From: Apteryx mantelli
Lineage: Eukaryota; Chordata; Aves; Apterygiformes; Apterygidae
Length of the DNA stretch: 64,000 nt
Assembly (NCBI RefSeq): GCF_036417845.1
Contig: NC_089981.1
Coordinates: 61,256,768-61,320,767, forward strand
Direction: 5' to 3'
A program made the translations under genes and the position numbers. This document shows positions 49,901 through 58,908 of the stretch, one piece after another. The notes under the pieces are model-generated. The model saw only the letters and a program-made list of their open reading frames with translations. It searched no databases and was not told the origin of the DNA. Numbering within the stretch: position 1 is the first letter of the stretch; every line of letters begins with the position of its first letter.

Positions 49901-52900
49901 ATATCCCTGTAAAAATAACCCAAGCATCTAGATAAGGATTTGAAAAAAATGTTTGTACAGTAATGATTATCCCTATCTTAATTAGTACATCAGTCAATTG
50001 AAATGGGATGTCCAGACAGGTTGCGGAGTCTTCACCCTTGGAGATGCTCAAAACCTGACTGGACAATCCCTGAGCAACCTGCTCCAGTTCACTCTGATCT
50101 GAGCAGAGGGGCTGGATTAGGTGACCTCCAGAGGTCCCATCCAACCTCAACTATTCTGTGAGTGATTCTGCCATCAATAAACCTTTGAATCTAAAGAAAT
50201 AAAAAGTAAACAACCAGTGATTATTAACAAAACTTGAATATAATTCCATTATAAAATATATTTTTAGAATCTGAAACAACAATGTTTAATTTAATGAAAA
50301 CTATACTGAAGAATATTGAGGTATATTAAAGATTTATACGTGCAAATAGGCCAATTACTAAGCATGGGAATAAATGACAACACAACAATCCAGAAAACTG
50401 AAAAGTCTTTTTTTCTAAACTATTTTTGGGTTGCCTTCTGTTTTTTCTTTTTTAAACTTAAGCAATTTTTTGTGATCTGAATTTTTTCTTGAGTGCTGTA
50501 GCTGAAACATTCTCTTAAACAAGAGATTATGCTTTTTTTTATTATTATTTCCTTTGGAAAGTATTACATTTGTTTCAATAAATAGTTCAAGCAAACTTTC
50601 TTTTCTATATAATTACAAAAATTTTCAGTGTACAGACCCAGGCTTTTACCTTTGTATGGACAGTGAATTTCACTTTGTCCCTCTCACTGAGTGCATCTGA
50701 AATATCCACTTGCAGAGCAGCATCAGTCTGGAGATCTACATTTATTGCTCTAAGCTAAACAAAGAAAAATCTATTTAGCTTAAATAAAAAAAAAAAGAAG
50801 AAGAAAGAACAGAAACCTAAAAAAAAAAAAAAATCTGAACTTTACAGAGCTAAGCTTCCTTGGAAGTATTTTCTGAAACAAGATTGCAACCTCTTTAAAA
50901 AACAGCATTACAAACAGCACAAATGTGAGGAAAAAATAGAATGTGTATTTTCTTTGCAAGACATGTAAAAAAAGCTCTTAAGTCTCACAAAATGATACGA
51001 AAGTCACATCAAAAAGAAAATGGGACAAATGATCAAATACAGAAAATTCAGCAGATAACTGTGCACTGTAATAAGAAGAGTCAATTTGGGACAGTAACTG
51101 GACCAAACGCTCCACTGGTACTCAGTGAAACTAGTATGATTCCCCTTACACTTGCTCTGCTGTTCTAGAGCAATTTGCTGCATGCCAATATCTTCATCAT
51201 GGTTAACGAAAACTCAGAACAATTTTTACAAGTACTAAGGCTAATTCTGAAATCTTCTGCAATCACATTGTCAGAAATTATTTCAATTCCATGCTTACGA
51301 GGCTCACTTTTTACTAAGACATTGTGTTCTTTGATGTTGCTGTTTTTCTAGGAGTATCACATTCTACTGCATAAAAACACTTTGCCTTACAAAGAAAAAC
51401 ACCTACCCCCCCCAAGTTTCTTCTGGATTGCTTTTTCAAGTCTGTGCTCAAGTACAAAAATGCTTAAGTATCAACAACTCATAGTACAAAGGCTACACAG
51501 GAGCAGATTTTGAATGGCATGCTGCAATGCACTGAGGCTTGGGAAGGACAGCATTAGGAAAGAAGCATCAACTCCCAGATCTTGTTTGCCACCAGTTATC
51601 CTAATCCATTGTAGTGGTCAACACTAGCTCCTACTCCTCACTTTTCTCTTTACCCTCAACACAGACAACTCTGCTGCTTATATGGCAGCAACCAGACAGA
51701 GACAGCTTACAATTAACATATTAATGTAAACCAAAATCACTACAGTCTAGCATGTTATGCTAAATTAGCAAACTGTAGCAGTTCAACAGCTACCACACAT
51801 ATAGTTAAGTCATCCTTACAAAAAGGTGGAAAGCATTAAAATCACCCCCAAGGTAACATATTCCCTTATATGCTTCAGGAATCTTCCCCCCTCCCACCCA
51901 GGTTTAGGTGTCACAGCCTCACACAAAGGCAAGATATTGTCATGCACCAATCCGCTGCATCTCACTGCTCTGAAGAAGAATCTCCCAGCTCCTACTGAGC
52001 TTCCAGTGTGCTTAACATCTAACTTAAGAAAGAAAAATACAGTCTGGCATACCAATGTCTGCCTTGTCTCAGCACGTAAAAGTTGTTAATGGTTAGGTTC
52101 TTTGGGGTAGTTTGTTTTTACATTCCCCCAGAATACATTAATAAGTACAGAGTAATCTCAGCAAATAATCTTTATTATCCAAATGGCATTTTTGTAGTCT
52201 TTCACAGATCATAAATGCTTTGTCCTTTTGTTCTCTCCCTCTCCTTTTTTTTAAGGTAGCATAACACGTAGCATAACACAAAATTCCAAGATTCAGGATA
52301 ACATCTGCTCAAGGTTGTCACTAGTGCTTACGCAGTGTCTAGTGTAGCACATCCAGGCCACGTGCGCTAGTCACAGCTTCAGAAACAAAATGTCTTTCTG
52401 TGCCGAGGAAATTAAAAGCAAACAGGACAACTTCACTCATCGCATATAAGTGTAAAGGACTATTTCCTTGACTGTTACAAACTTAGCATAATTTAACATA
52501 TGATTAAATTGAGTTATCTAGCCTGACTGCCAACAGGGAACATTTTCAACTGCAATGGTAACGAAGCATTTTGTAAAAGGTGTCAAAGACAATCAGAAAG
52601 TTGAAGGACTCCAAATTTATTCCTGTGGCACAATGGTTCATATTGCATTACTGGGAATTAAATACATAAACAATATCATCACACCACAAACTTAAGCAAT
52701 CTCTTCATCACTACTTCAAAAGAAAACTGCCACCAACAGATGGTTTTCTAGTTATCCAGGGAGTAGAAGAAGAAAAAAAATATAATGCTACAAAACCTTC
52801 CAAAGTCTGATTTGAATAAAAACTGAAATGAAACTACCTTAAATTCTGAAACACTGGAGATGGCATAAAGTCCCTCTGCCTCTGGCCCCCCTTACAAACA

Positions 52901-55899
52901 CACACAACATAGCACAATAATTTTATACTTAGATACATACACTATACCCTTCCTGGATATCTTGAAAAACAAAAGCTAACTTCTCTTTACTGCTTAACAG
53001 TTTCCTACCCTATACTAACAAAGTCTTTGCTTTATTCAAAAGGTCTAGAAAATATCAGAGACCAAAAAGAGGGCTAAGTGATGCTAGCATACTAAAAGCA
53101 AGAGAATACAATAAAAGGGGAGGGGATTTAGCAACTAAGCTCTTGTTCAAGGACCAAATATACTTCAAATGATATTGGAAGGAAGTTGCTATAGACAAGG
53201 AAAACAACCAAACCTTACGTTCCTGTTCCTTGGTAATGTCATCCTTTAACAGTAACTATTACATGTTAACCTCTTTCCAAAAAGTTAAGAGAAAAGAGGG
53301 CCTTTCTTCAAAGGATTCTTTATAAACAGATAGGGAAGTACACAGAGCAAGGAAACAAACAATATTTTCACAACAAAAGATTACTAAGTGTCACTATAGC
53401 ATTAAGTTTCTAACAGACCTGTCCTAAGGGATAGGTCGTTTCCCTTAAAAGAGTATACAAGAACATTAGCCAGGTATATATAGGTATAAAATACACAAGA
53501 CAGTACTGGTAGGTCAACACTATACCTGCTCTTCAAGCACGTATTGTTCATGCAGAAAGATCACAAAAAAATAGGAACCAAGTTACTCAAAGTGCATTTA
53601 ACAGTATCTTTCCTAAGTGAGATTTAGAAAAGCAATTCCTGCAAGTTCATTTATGCAGACCATTTATAACAAGTTCCTTCTACAGACCACCCACTGCTAC
53701 TTCCTCAAAGTTGATTCTCAGTGCTCTATTTTACAACCCATCGGAAAACGCTCCATATGGTATAACACAATTGTTAGAAAATTACTGTTTTATGTGGCCC
53801 AACATGATTTCAAGCTTTCTTTTCATCCCATCACCCCAACAAGGTTAAACTCAATGCAACTGTAGCTCACCAACATGATTCTGGAAAGTTAAAAGTAGGG
53901 TTGGCATAACAATCTCTGAGTTCTAGAGAGGAAAGAACACTTATTTCCAAAACTGGAAGTTCAATTACCCTAACCAGAAGTTGCTATACAGGCTTTCTAC
54001 AACTAGAGGCTTGACCTACCCATTTTTTTTAATCACAGAGGAAGGTGACAAATCGGAGACAGGGAAATACCTTAGGAAAAAATGTTTTTTACTGCTGCTA
54101 CCAAGAAAAAGAGAAGTTATGGTTCTGAACATTAAAACACAGTGAATCCATTTATAAGCAGATATTTGTGAACAGGAAGGAGAAGGACTCTTCTAGCTTA
54201 ACTCCTCAGTGTTAGATGCTGGAGGAAGTGAGGAAAAAATAAATAAATAAAAAAGAGAGTGGGACTGCACTTGGCCAACTGAGATGTAAGTTGTCCAACA
54301 GCACAAACAAGACTGCTAAGAGATTTCTAAAGGGTTTAAAAATACATTATGAATTCTGACTACCTGTGGTCTTAAAAGGAAAATTTAAAAAAAAAGTTTC
54401 ACACAGGATCAGATGTTCTACCCACAGCTTCAGATAAAGACAACTATGCACTTCCAGGTCTGTCCCTAAATACCAGGGACAACATGCATAAAATATGACT
54501 CCAGTGTTAACAAGTTCTACAGCCCAGGTTCTGAAGATACTCAAAGCACTACAATTTCCACTTTCCCTCCTTTTTATCCAGTATTCTTACTGAAGTAGTT
54601 ATATAATTAAAGGCAGAGGTTCTACAGGGGGCAGAACAGGCCTAGTATGATACTAAGCATCAAGGATAGTATTCCCTTTTGACTTCATGGTCATAAACTG
54701 GAGCACAAAATGCACTGGAATCCTACCACATTCAGTCAAAATTAATTTTCTCTACTCTTTAAAAATTCCTTGATATTACACTTGAGTATGGCATGCATGA
54801 TAAAAAGCGTATACCAATGCAGTGTTATTTAGATTTTGCATTTTTAGTACTCACCATTTTGGGTATGATGGATATAGCTATTTTAATAACCTGCAACAGC
54901 CAAGTCAATCTAAGCATTCCTTTGCAAAAGCAGCTCTCCTACCATGCTCAAAGTCATTCTTTCTCAAGATATTGAATGATGGGAGTAATCAGTCTGAATG
55001 AGTTATACTAGATTAGCTGATTTGTTGCTTAAGTGAGACAGGGCAGTTAAAGAAAGATGGATAGAGCAGTTATAAAGAGAGGATAAATGAAGGCCAGAAT
55101 CAGCAGGCCAGAGAAAAAGGTTTTCCCAGTAAGAAACATAATCATGGCATCCTGTACCAACAGAAATTCATACAACAACAGAACTTCTTTTCCATAATAA
55201 GTTTATTATGCAGTGTGCCTGCAATATAAACCTCCTACTGTCATCTATGGGAAGAACCTCTAGGCTTAAAGAGAGCACACAGTGGTACGCTATTTCCCCT
55301 AGGCCCTAGATCACAATTACAGAGGGAACCTGGTGCTCTCCACAAGGCCGGTCAACCTGGGCAGGAGCACAGCAGCCTTGGGGGGGACGTGACAGAGCAG
55401 GGGACAACAAAGAGATAAAATACCAATTTCTAGCAACGCTCACAGATCTGCTTCAAGTTACTCTATCAAAAGCATTATCGATCAACCCTTCCTAAACTTG
55501 GCTGACAGAAAAATGAAAAAATCACGGCAAAACACACGTAGGTAGAGGCTAAATTCACAGGCAGGCCTTGCTGTTTCCCCATCAACAAACCCCAGCAGTC
55601 ACCCCCCGCCCCCCAGCACCGAGCCTCCCGGCAGCCACGCAGGGGCTCGGGCCCGCGGGGGAGGCCCGGGGCCCCCGCCGCCCGCGGCACTTACACCTCG
55701 GTCCTCCTCCGAGAGGAAATCTGGGCCGTCGTCCGAGCCTTCCTGCTGGGGGCGACGAGGGGGCGGCGGAGCGGGCCGAGGGGGCGCGGGCGGACACGGC
55801 GGGGGCGGAGGGGAGACAAAGCGCACAGGTTAGCGACCCGGCCACACACACACACCCGCCCCGGCCCGGCCCCGCGGCCGCCCAGGCACCCACCATCAT
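22936..55899 (-). CDS. SNX6: SNX6, sorting nexin 6 (14 coding exons)
   Basis: Fourteen exons join in frame to 406 codons, the length of human SNX6. SNX6 is a PX-BAR sorting nexin. With SNX5 it pairs with SNX1/SNX2 on early endosomes to form membrane-bending tubules (ESCPE-1 / retromer-associated coat) that return receptors such as the cation-independent mannose-6-phosphate receptor to the trans-Golgi, and it binds dynactin. Residues 1-25 form an acidic leader, about 26-172 the PX domain, including the Pro-rich loop (IPPAPPRP, 90-97) and the long SNX5/6-type helical insert in exons 5-6, and about 200-406 the BAR domain (long amphipathic helices in exons 8-14). The start is the first of two adjacent ATGs; exon 1 contributes only these two codons. 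All splice sites are GT/AG and all phases match. Intron 9 holds a nearly full-length CR1 in sense orientation. Confidence 0.98.
24021..24080. repeat. 20-bp tandem repeat, 3 copies
   Basis: Unit AAATAAAATGCAAGAACA plus two bases repeats at 24021, 24041 and 24061, nearly perfectly. Confidence 0.9.
27111..27158. repeat. A-rich simple repeat (AAAAAAG units into poly(A))
   Basis: AAAG/AAAAAAG units followed by an uninterrupted A run. No SINE-like body is seen on either side. Confidence 0.8.
30017..30102 (-). CDS. SNX6: SNX6 exon 13
   Basis: Residues 361-389; BAR helix 3 ([18 protein letters not shown]); acceptor TATACAG, donor AAG|GTAATT. Confidence 0.96.
31166..31325 (-). CDS. SNX6: SNX6 exon 12
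   Basis: Residues 308-360 plus one base; BAR helix 2; acceptor TTTAATAG, donor CAAG|GTATTT. Confidence 0.96.
31691..31746. repeat. 28-bp tandem duplication in SNX6 intron 11
   Basis: Two adjacent 28-bp units, 31691-31718 and 31719-31746, differ at one base (GGGGCCTTAG versus GGGGCTTTAG). Confidence 0.9.
32228..32314 (-). CDS. SNX6: SNX6 exon 11
   Basis: Residues 279-307; BAR helix ([18 protein letters not shown]); acceptor TTTCCAG, donor AAG|GTGAAT. Confidence 0.96.
33434..33473 (-). CDS. SNX6: SNX6 exon 10 (40 bp)
   Basis: Residues 265-278 ([13 protein letters not shown] region); acceptor CATGCAG, donor AAGG|GTATGT. A short exon, and the first after the CR1-bearing intron. Confidence 0.95.
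34414..34437. repeat. Putative target-site duplication, CR1 3' side
   Basis: 24 bp beginning CTGTATACTC match 39057-39080 at 22 of 24 positions. Seven bases separate it from the CR1 octamers. Confidence 0.6.
34947..37454 (-). CDS. CR1 ORF2: endonuclease and reverse transcriptase, interrupted near the C-terminus
   Basis: 835 codons to a TAG at 34947-34949. The APE-type endonuclease occupies about residues 55-265: TNARS (60-64), TETWW (87-91), GDFN (193-196), DLVLTN (239-244) and SDH (261-263). The reverse transcriptase follows at about 490-780: FSKAFD (625-630), VPQGSVLGP (681-689) and the catalytic FADD (710-713). The frame continues after the TAG without another stop down to about 34621; the older CR1 copy at 42.9 kb has a Tyr codon at this place, so the stop is probably a single-base nonsense change. 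At 34620/34621 two bases present in that copy are missing, which shifts the last 30 or so codons. All catalytic motifs remain, but the element is probably not autonomous. Confidence 0.93.
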   Translation of the reverse strand: MGEGESYSDRVAGKRLLKSGCLQQVNAAREVRMGCGYGGPSFTPPGKPACSITSLKCLYTNARSMGNKQEELEMCVRSQGHDLIAITETWWDSSHDWSAVMDGYVLFRKDRPGKRGGGVALYVREQLECMELCLGVDEERVESLWVRIKGQASMGDTVVGVYYRPPDQDEEVDEAFYRQLEVASRSQALVLMGDFNHPAICWKDNTARHKQSRRFLQSIGDNFLTQVVEEPTRRGVLLDLVLTNKEGLVEDVKVGGSLGCSDHEMVEFRILRGGSRAPSRIATLDFRRANFGLFRDLLGGIPWVRALEGRGVQESWLIFKHRFLQAQERCIPMSRKSSKGGRRPAWVSKELLAKLNQKKEVYRKWKGGQATWEEYRNVVRVCRDATRKAKARLELNLARDVKDSKKGFFKYISSKRKTRENVGPLLNGVGALVTKDAEKAELLNAFFASVFTAQASPQEPQILEAREKVWRKEDFPLVEEEWVRDHLSKLDTHKSMGPDGMHPRVLRELADIIAKPLSIIFERSWRTGEVPEDWKKANVTPVFKKGRKEDPGNYRPVSLTSIPGKVMEQLILEAISKHVEDKVIRSSQHGFTKGKSCLTNLIAFCDGMTGWVDEGRAVDVVYLDFSKAFDTVSHSILIGKLRKCGLDEWTVRWIENWLNGRAQRVVISGTESSWRPVASGVPQGSVLGPVLFNFFINDLDEGTECTLSKFADDTKLGGVADMPEGCAAIQRDLDRLERWAERNLMKFNKGKCRVLHLGRNNPMHQYRLGVDLLESSSAEKDLGVLVDTKLSMRQQCALVAKKANGMLGCIRKSVASRSREVILPLYSALVRPHLE
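37460..38518 (-). CDS. CR1 ORF1 protein: zinc-finger-like, coiled coil and SGNH esterase (intact)
   Basis: 352 residues, no stops. Cys pairs C39/C42 and C57/C60 suggest a small zinc-binding module. Residues about 66-98 are heptad-like and charged (coiled coil). The C-terminal half is an SGNH/GDSL-type hydrolase: GDS at 192-194 (nucleophile Ser194), GAND at 246-249 and DGIH at 327-330 (Asp and His of the triad). CR1/L2-clade ORF1 proteins with esterase domains are known; they bind RNA and are thought to act in the LINE ribonucleoprotein. The stop is followed after 5 nt by the ORF2 ATG, which suggests coupled termination-reinitiation. Confidence 0.93.
   Translation of the reverse strand: MVVTRCTARSPVAVGVAVSEAATQTDPLTVDAALQVSGCRECLGPLREAWAGSQLSCRRCAAVDELCCQVRELREEVSRLRSIREAEQEIDRAFLETVQLRESQPPAAVELPEGSVPCETVHHNIIEEGWKLVTACGRRKAPTPPEDLKLKNRFSALQDEEEMDMAAREVPGTTDPVPCRNARKKRRVIAVGDSLLQGMEASICRPDLMSREVCGLPGACVRDVMQRLPRLVHSSDYYPLLLFHVGANDTKGKLETIKQDFRALGMVVKGLGAQVISSILPVRGMDERRRRRTFQVNDWLRRWCWQQGFGFYDHGTLFEDRQLMVRDGIHLTRRGTRVFANRLANLVRRALN
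38519..39024 (-). promoter_or_regulatory. CR1 5' region with TATA box and duplicated terminus
   Basis: About 500 bp shared with copy 1 (3367-3826). A TATATA on the minus strand at 38678-38683 is followed, starting about 20 bp downstream, by sequence GCGCAGCAGACAGAGGCAG, which repeats the element's own first 40 or so bases (rc of about 38982-39024). A 32-bp tandem duplication lies within the second copy (38591-38654). Confidence 0.7.
38591..38654. repeat. Perfect 32-bp tandem duplication in CR1 5' UTR
   Basis: 38591-38622 and 38623-38654 are identical. Copy 1 has a single unit at the corresponding place (about 3430-3460). Confidence 0.9.
39057..39080. repeat. Putative target-site duplication, CR1 5' side
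   Basis: Partner of 34414-34437. Between the CR1 5' end (about 39024) and this repeat lie about 32 bp of TA-rich sequence that could be filler or part of the pre-existing site. Confidence 0.6.
39400..39475 (-). CDS. SNX6: SNX6 exon 9
   Basis: Residues 240-264 plus two bases; BAR helix 1 ([14 protein letters not shown]); acceptor TTTCTAG, donor GCAA|GTAAGA. The CR1 lies in the intron that follows. Confidence 0.96.
41978..42083 (-). CDS. SNX6: SNX6 exon 8
   Basis: Residues 205-239 plus one base; start of the BAR domain; acceptor TTTGTAG, donor AAAA|GTGAGT. Confidence 0.96.
42440..43630 (-). mobile_element. 5'-truncated, decayed CR1 (copy 3) in SNX6 intron 7
   Basis: Matches the 3' part of the intronic CR1 copy 2, from the reverse transcriptase region FDTVSH... 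to the 3' end. Frames are broken in several places (open pieces at 43241-43552, 42942-43322 and 42495-42932), including a lost base in the VPQG region, so it is older. The 5' end falls within ORF2 at about 43630. No octamer repeat is well preserved at 42440-42460. Confidence 0.9.
44684..44779 (-). CDS. SNX6: SNX6 exon 7
   Basis: Residues 173-204; PX-BAR linker rich in Lys ([13 protein letters not shown]); acceptor TTTTCAG, donor AAAG|GTGATT. Confidence 0.96.
45914..46037 (-). CDS. SNX6: SNX6 exon 6
   Basis: Residues 131-172; end of the PX domain ([17 protein letters not shown]); acceptor TTTTCAG, donor GAT|GTGAGT. Confidence 0.96.
48025..48146 (-). CDS. SNX6: SNX6 exon 5
   Basis: Residues 91-130 plus two bases of codon 131; Pro-rich PX loop and the first helix of the SNX5/6-type insert; acceptor TTTCCAG, donor GAGGC|GTATGT. 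Confidence 0.96.
49703..49813 (-). CDS. SNX6: SNX6 exon 4
   Basis: Residues 54-90; PX core with [15 protein letters not shown]; acceptor CCCTTCAG, donor ATATC|GTAAGT. Confidence 0.96.
49998..50172 (+). mobile_element. Short CR1 3'-end relic (copy 4) in SNX6 intron 3, antisense
   Basis: A CR1 3' terminal segment: a GGAGATGCTCAAAACCTG-type stretch, then CCAGAGGTCCCATCCAACC and CAACTATTCTGTGAGTGATTC-like octamers at the end. It diverges from the other copies, so it belongs to an older subfamily. Confidence 0.85.
50650..50754 (-). CDS. SNX6: SNX6 exon 3
   Basis: Residues 19-53, first strands of the PX domain; acceptor TTTGTTTAG, donor AAAG|GTAAAA. Confidence 0.96.
50755..55694 (-). other. SNX6 intron 2
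   Basis: 4.9 kb, AT-rich until the CpG island near its 5' end. A 12-bp direct repeat (GTAGCATAACAC) lies at 52257-52280. No coding segment or transposon recognised. Confidence 0.75.
55695..55742 (-). CDS. SNX6: SNX6 exon 2
   Basis: Residues 3-18; acceptor CCCAGCAG, donor CGAGGT|GTAAGT. The GTAAGT donor, rather than the GT two bases upstream, gives the Gly codon and keeps the frame into exon 3. Confidence 0.93.
55894..55899 (-). CDS. SNX6: SNX6 exon 1 (coding part: two Met codons)
   Basis: ATGATG followed by donor GTGGGT at 55893. The tiny coding contribution is inferred because exon 2 supplies the conserved [16 protein letters not shown] leader directly. Confidence 0.85.
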
Positions 55900-58864
55900 G
55901 GCTGCTCGCAGCGCTCGGCGCCGCCGCCCCGACCTCCCTCCCCCTCCCCCTCCCCCGGCAGGCCGCCCGAGCCCAGCGGCGAGCCGAGGCGGGGCGGGGC
56001 GGGGCGGGGCTGCGGCGCGCGGCGGCGGCTGAGCGCGCCGCGTCTCGCGAGGGAGCCGGAGAGCGCGGCGCGTGGGCGGGGGCAGCCCGCGCCTAACCGT
56101 CGCCTGCCCGCCTCGCCCCTCCCCCCGCCAGCGCGCGCCCGGCCGCCGCTGAGGGAGGGCGCTGCGGCCGCTGTGGAGGGCGGGCAGAGACCGCGGGCCC
56201 TGGCCGGGAGGCGGCGAGGCCGGAGCCTCCATAGCGAGGAGGTCGCGGGGGAGCCGCTCCCCGTCCCTGGAGGCGGCGGCCGCGCCCAGCGGCCCCCGCC
56301 TTTATCAGCACCCGCCCGTTCTGTGCCTCGCTCCGCGTGCGGCGGCCTCTGCTGCAGCAGGGCAGCTCCGGAGCTGCTGGTCTCTCTCGCTTCCCGAAGT
56401 GCTGCCTCTGCCTCACGCACGCAGTTTGTGGATGGGAGCGCGGCTCTGCTCGTGTGTGTGAAACTCGGCTCGAATGCCTGCTCCACACGCTGAATGCAAG
56501 TGCACAAAACCTCTGAAAACGCAAATAGCGGGCAGGGCTCTGTGTCTGCTGCCGACCTTGACCTTTAGCCATAAAGGAAATCGGCTGCTCTTGAGCTGTC
56601 CTCTTTTGTTCATAATTTCAGTGAGAGAGGGGCTTCAGCAGTGTTAGCCCTTTACCACATTAATTTTTACAAGTGTGTATGTAAAATTGACTGTGCAATT
56701 ATGCTGTGCTAGAAATTAAGTGGTTCACAGTATGTCTTTGATTTATGAGCAGTTACATGACTGAAACTGGTGACTGCCTTTCATTCAGACCAAGCAATGG
56801 AGCAGTTGAATGCTCCTTTGTTTAATGATAACGGAAACAGTGGAAAACAGCAGCATCCAAAGACCAGACTGGATATAAATGTAGAGGGTAAAGACTCGGT
56901 GCCTGAAACTGCACTTTGCTGTGAATCAGAACTAGAACAGCAAAGAAGCAGCCTCGGGCTGGGGTTGTATGATCAGCGTGCAGCTATCTGTGCCCATGCC
57001 GGTGCTGAGAGATGGTGGCAGGTGTGGGCACTAGTGCTCTCGTGGGTGTATCAGACAGACAAGGAACTTGATCCAATTGCAAATTAATCTCACAACAAAT
57101 GATTAGCTTCCATCTGAATAAAACTCAGTAATCCAGCCAAGCCCATAGTTACACAAGCACTAATGGAACAGACCGCTGTTTCCAGCAGTGCACTATGGAT
57201 TTAGATGGGCCTAAGCTGCTCAGGAAGCTACACCTTGAGAAATCCTACTTGTGTAGCCTCAAGATAAATGAAGAGAAAGTTTTCTGAGCTCTCTACTGCT
57301 TAAAATGTGCTTAGAATTCTGAAAATGAAAATTGTCTCTTGGTACATGTTCATCCTATTGCTGCAGAAAGAGGCCTTTGAATATTTTTTTTTGCAGATAA
57401 TTATAAAGGTTGCTTTTTAAACAATCTTCATGTACACAGTCAATTTCTGTGTTGATACAGACACATGCCACATCATCCAAAGCACTGACTTACTACTTGG
57501 GTCAAGAGAAGTAAAAAATTTTTACAAGATACTGAGAGGAGTATTTAAATATTGACCTATCATACTGAAGGGGTACAGATGAAGGCATGCAGGAAATAAT
57601 TGATTTTTATGGGTTTACCTGCATGCCTTAGCATCCTCTTCTGTTCATTGTCTGTGCTCAGCACTGTATTACCACTCTACCTAACAAAGATCTATTTTTC
57701 TGGAAAAACAAAGATCAGTGACAGGCTGACCTTGTTTTTTATTGCTATTGTATTTTTGTAAGACCAAAGAACACTAGTCAAAGAGCTGTTGGGCAAAGGC
57801 TTTACAAATAATAAAAGGACGATTCCCTGTTCCAAAGGCCTGAGAATTCCAGCTGACTGGGATGGATGTGGCAGGAAGATCAACTAAAGTGCATATGCAA
57901 AAATATGGTTATATGGCTTTCCAATTTGAGTCTAGAAGCAGTTTAGTCATTTTTGTGATGGCATGGAGGCTAATGAGGAATATATTCCAGTACAACAGTA
58001 ATACTTTGGCTCTAGGGGTATTTTGAGCCAAATGATACCAAAATTGCTAAGCAGCAATATCCATGATACTAATCTTTTGTCCTGCCCTGATCAACCTATC
58101 CCAGCTCTGTGTCCTACTTTTGTCCCCATGCTCCTCCCCACTGTTTGAGCAGTGCTTGCCGCTCGCTGTTTCTGCTTCAGCAATGGAGAGAATGAAGTTG
58201 AGAGAGAGCATATTCTTCTTTTCGTCTGCCCAGTTTGTGACATCCCCCCAAAGTGTGAAAGTAGAATTGCTGTGTCTATAGAGATCTCTGGCTCTCAGGA
58301 CAGAGGCAAGTCCAGGTCTCGAAAGGCCAGCATTAATCTGTTAAAATGAGGACAAGCAAAGTCAGATCCTTTACCAGAACCAGAATGGGGAGTTGAATGC
58401 ATGTTTCTATGTGCCACAAGGATGTCCTAGTTACTGGGCTAGTAGGTTGAAGAACACCACCTCTGCCAGTGATATTTTGTCAAGACCCAATTTAATAAAC
58501 CTATTCTGAGGCTGTAGTATCACGTTTCCTTAGACAGCAAAGCTTACACCACTTAAGGAGTTTCCATCTTGGCTGTTTGCACACTCTCCTCTATATCTAC
58601 ATAACAATAATATACCAGGTCAATGAACTAAATATAACCCAGCAAAAGTGAAATTATACGTTGTAGCTGAACCAATCTGACAGCTCTCTGGTAAGATCCC
58701 ATTCCCCTCTTCCTTCTCCACACACCTTGGCATCTGCTTTACACCAGCTCTGATCCTCATCAGTCTCTGACTTCAGTCCACCTGTCTAATCAGCAGAAAA
58801 ATTACAGGGGAAAAAAGGAAGGGAAAATCTTTTGACAGGTGAGTTGCGTTGACTCTGATAAGAT

Positions 58865-58908
58865 AGATATATATAGATATATAGATATATAGATATATAG
58901 ATATATAT
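58865..58908. repeat. (GATATATA)n microsatellite
   Basis: About five 8-bp units with small variations. Confidence 0.85.

Larger units (their letters stand above)
44780..50649 (-). other. SNX6 introns 6, 5, 4 and 3
   Basis: Introns 44780-45913, 46038-48024, 48147-49702 and 49814-50649. AT-rich; a GT-rich patch at about 48170-48200 and the small CR1 relic in intron 3 are the only repeats recognised. Confidence 0.8.
55560..56400 (-). promoter_or_regulatory. CpG island, SNX6 promoter
   Basis: CpG-dense block that covers exons 1 and 2 and about 500 bp upstream of the start codon. Four tandem GGGGC units at 55991-56010 form overlapping Sp1-type GC boxes about 100 bp upstream of the ATG. No TATA box is seen. 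The island extends well beyond the gene start and could also drive divergent (plus-strand) transcription. Confidence 0.85.

Noticed and set aside
55568-56572. Several 100-216 codon frames in the SNX6 CpG island
   Set aside because: Low-complexity frames in GC-rich DNA overlapping SNX6 exons 1-2; no family features.
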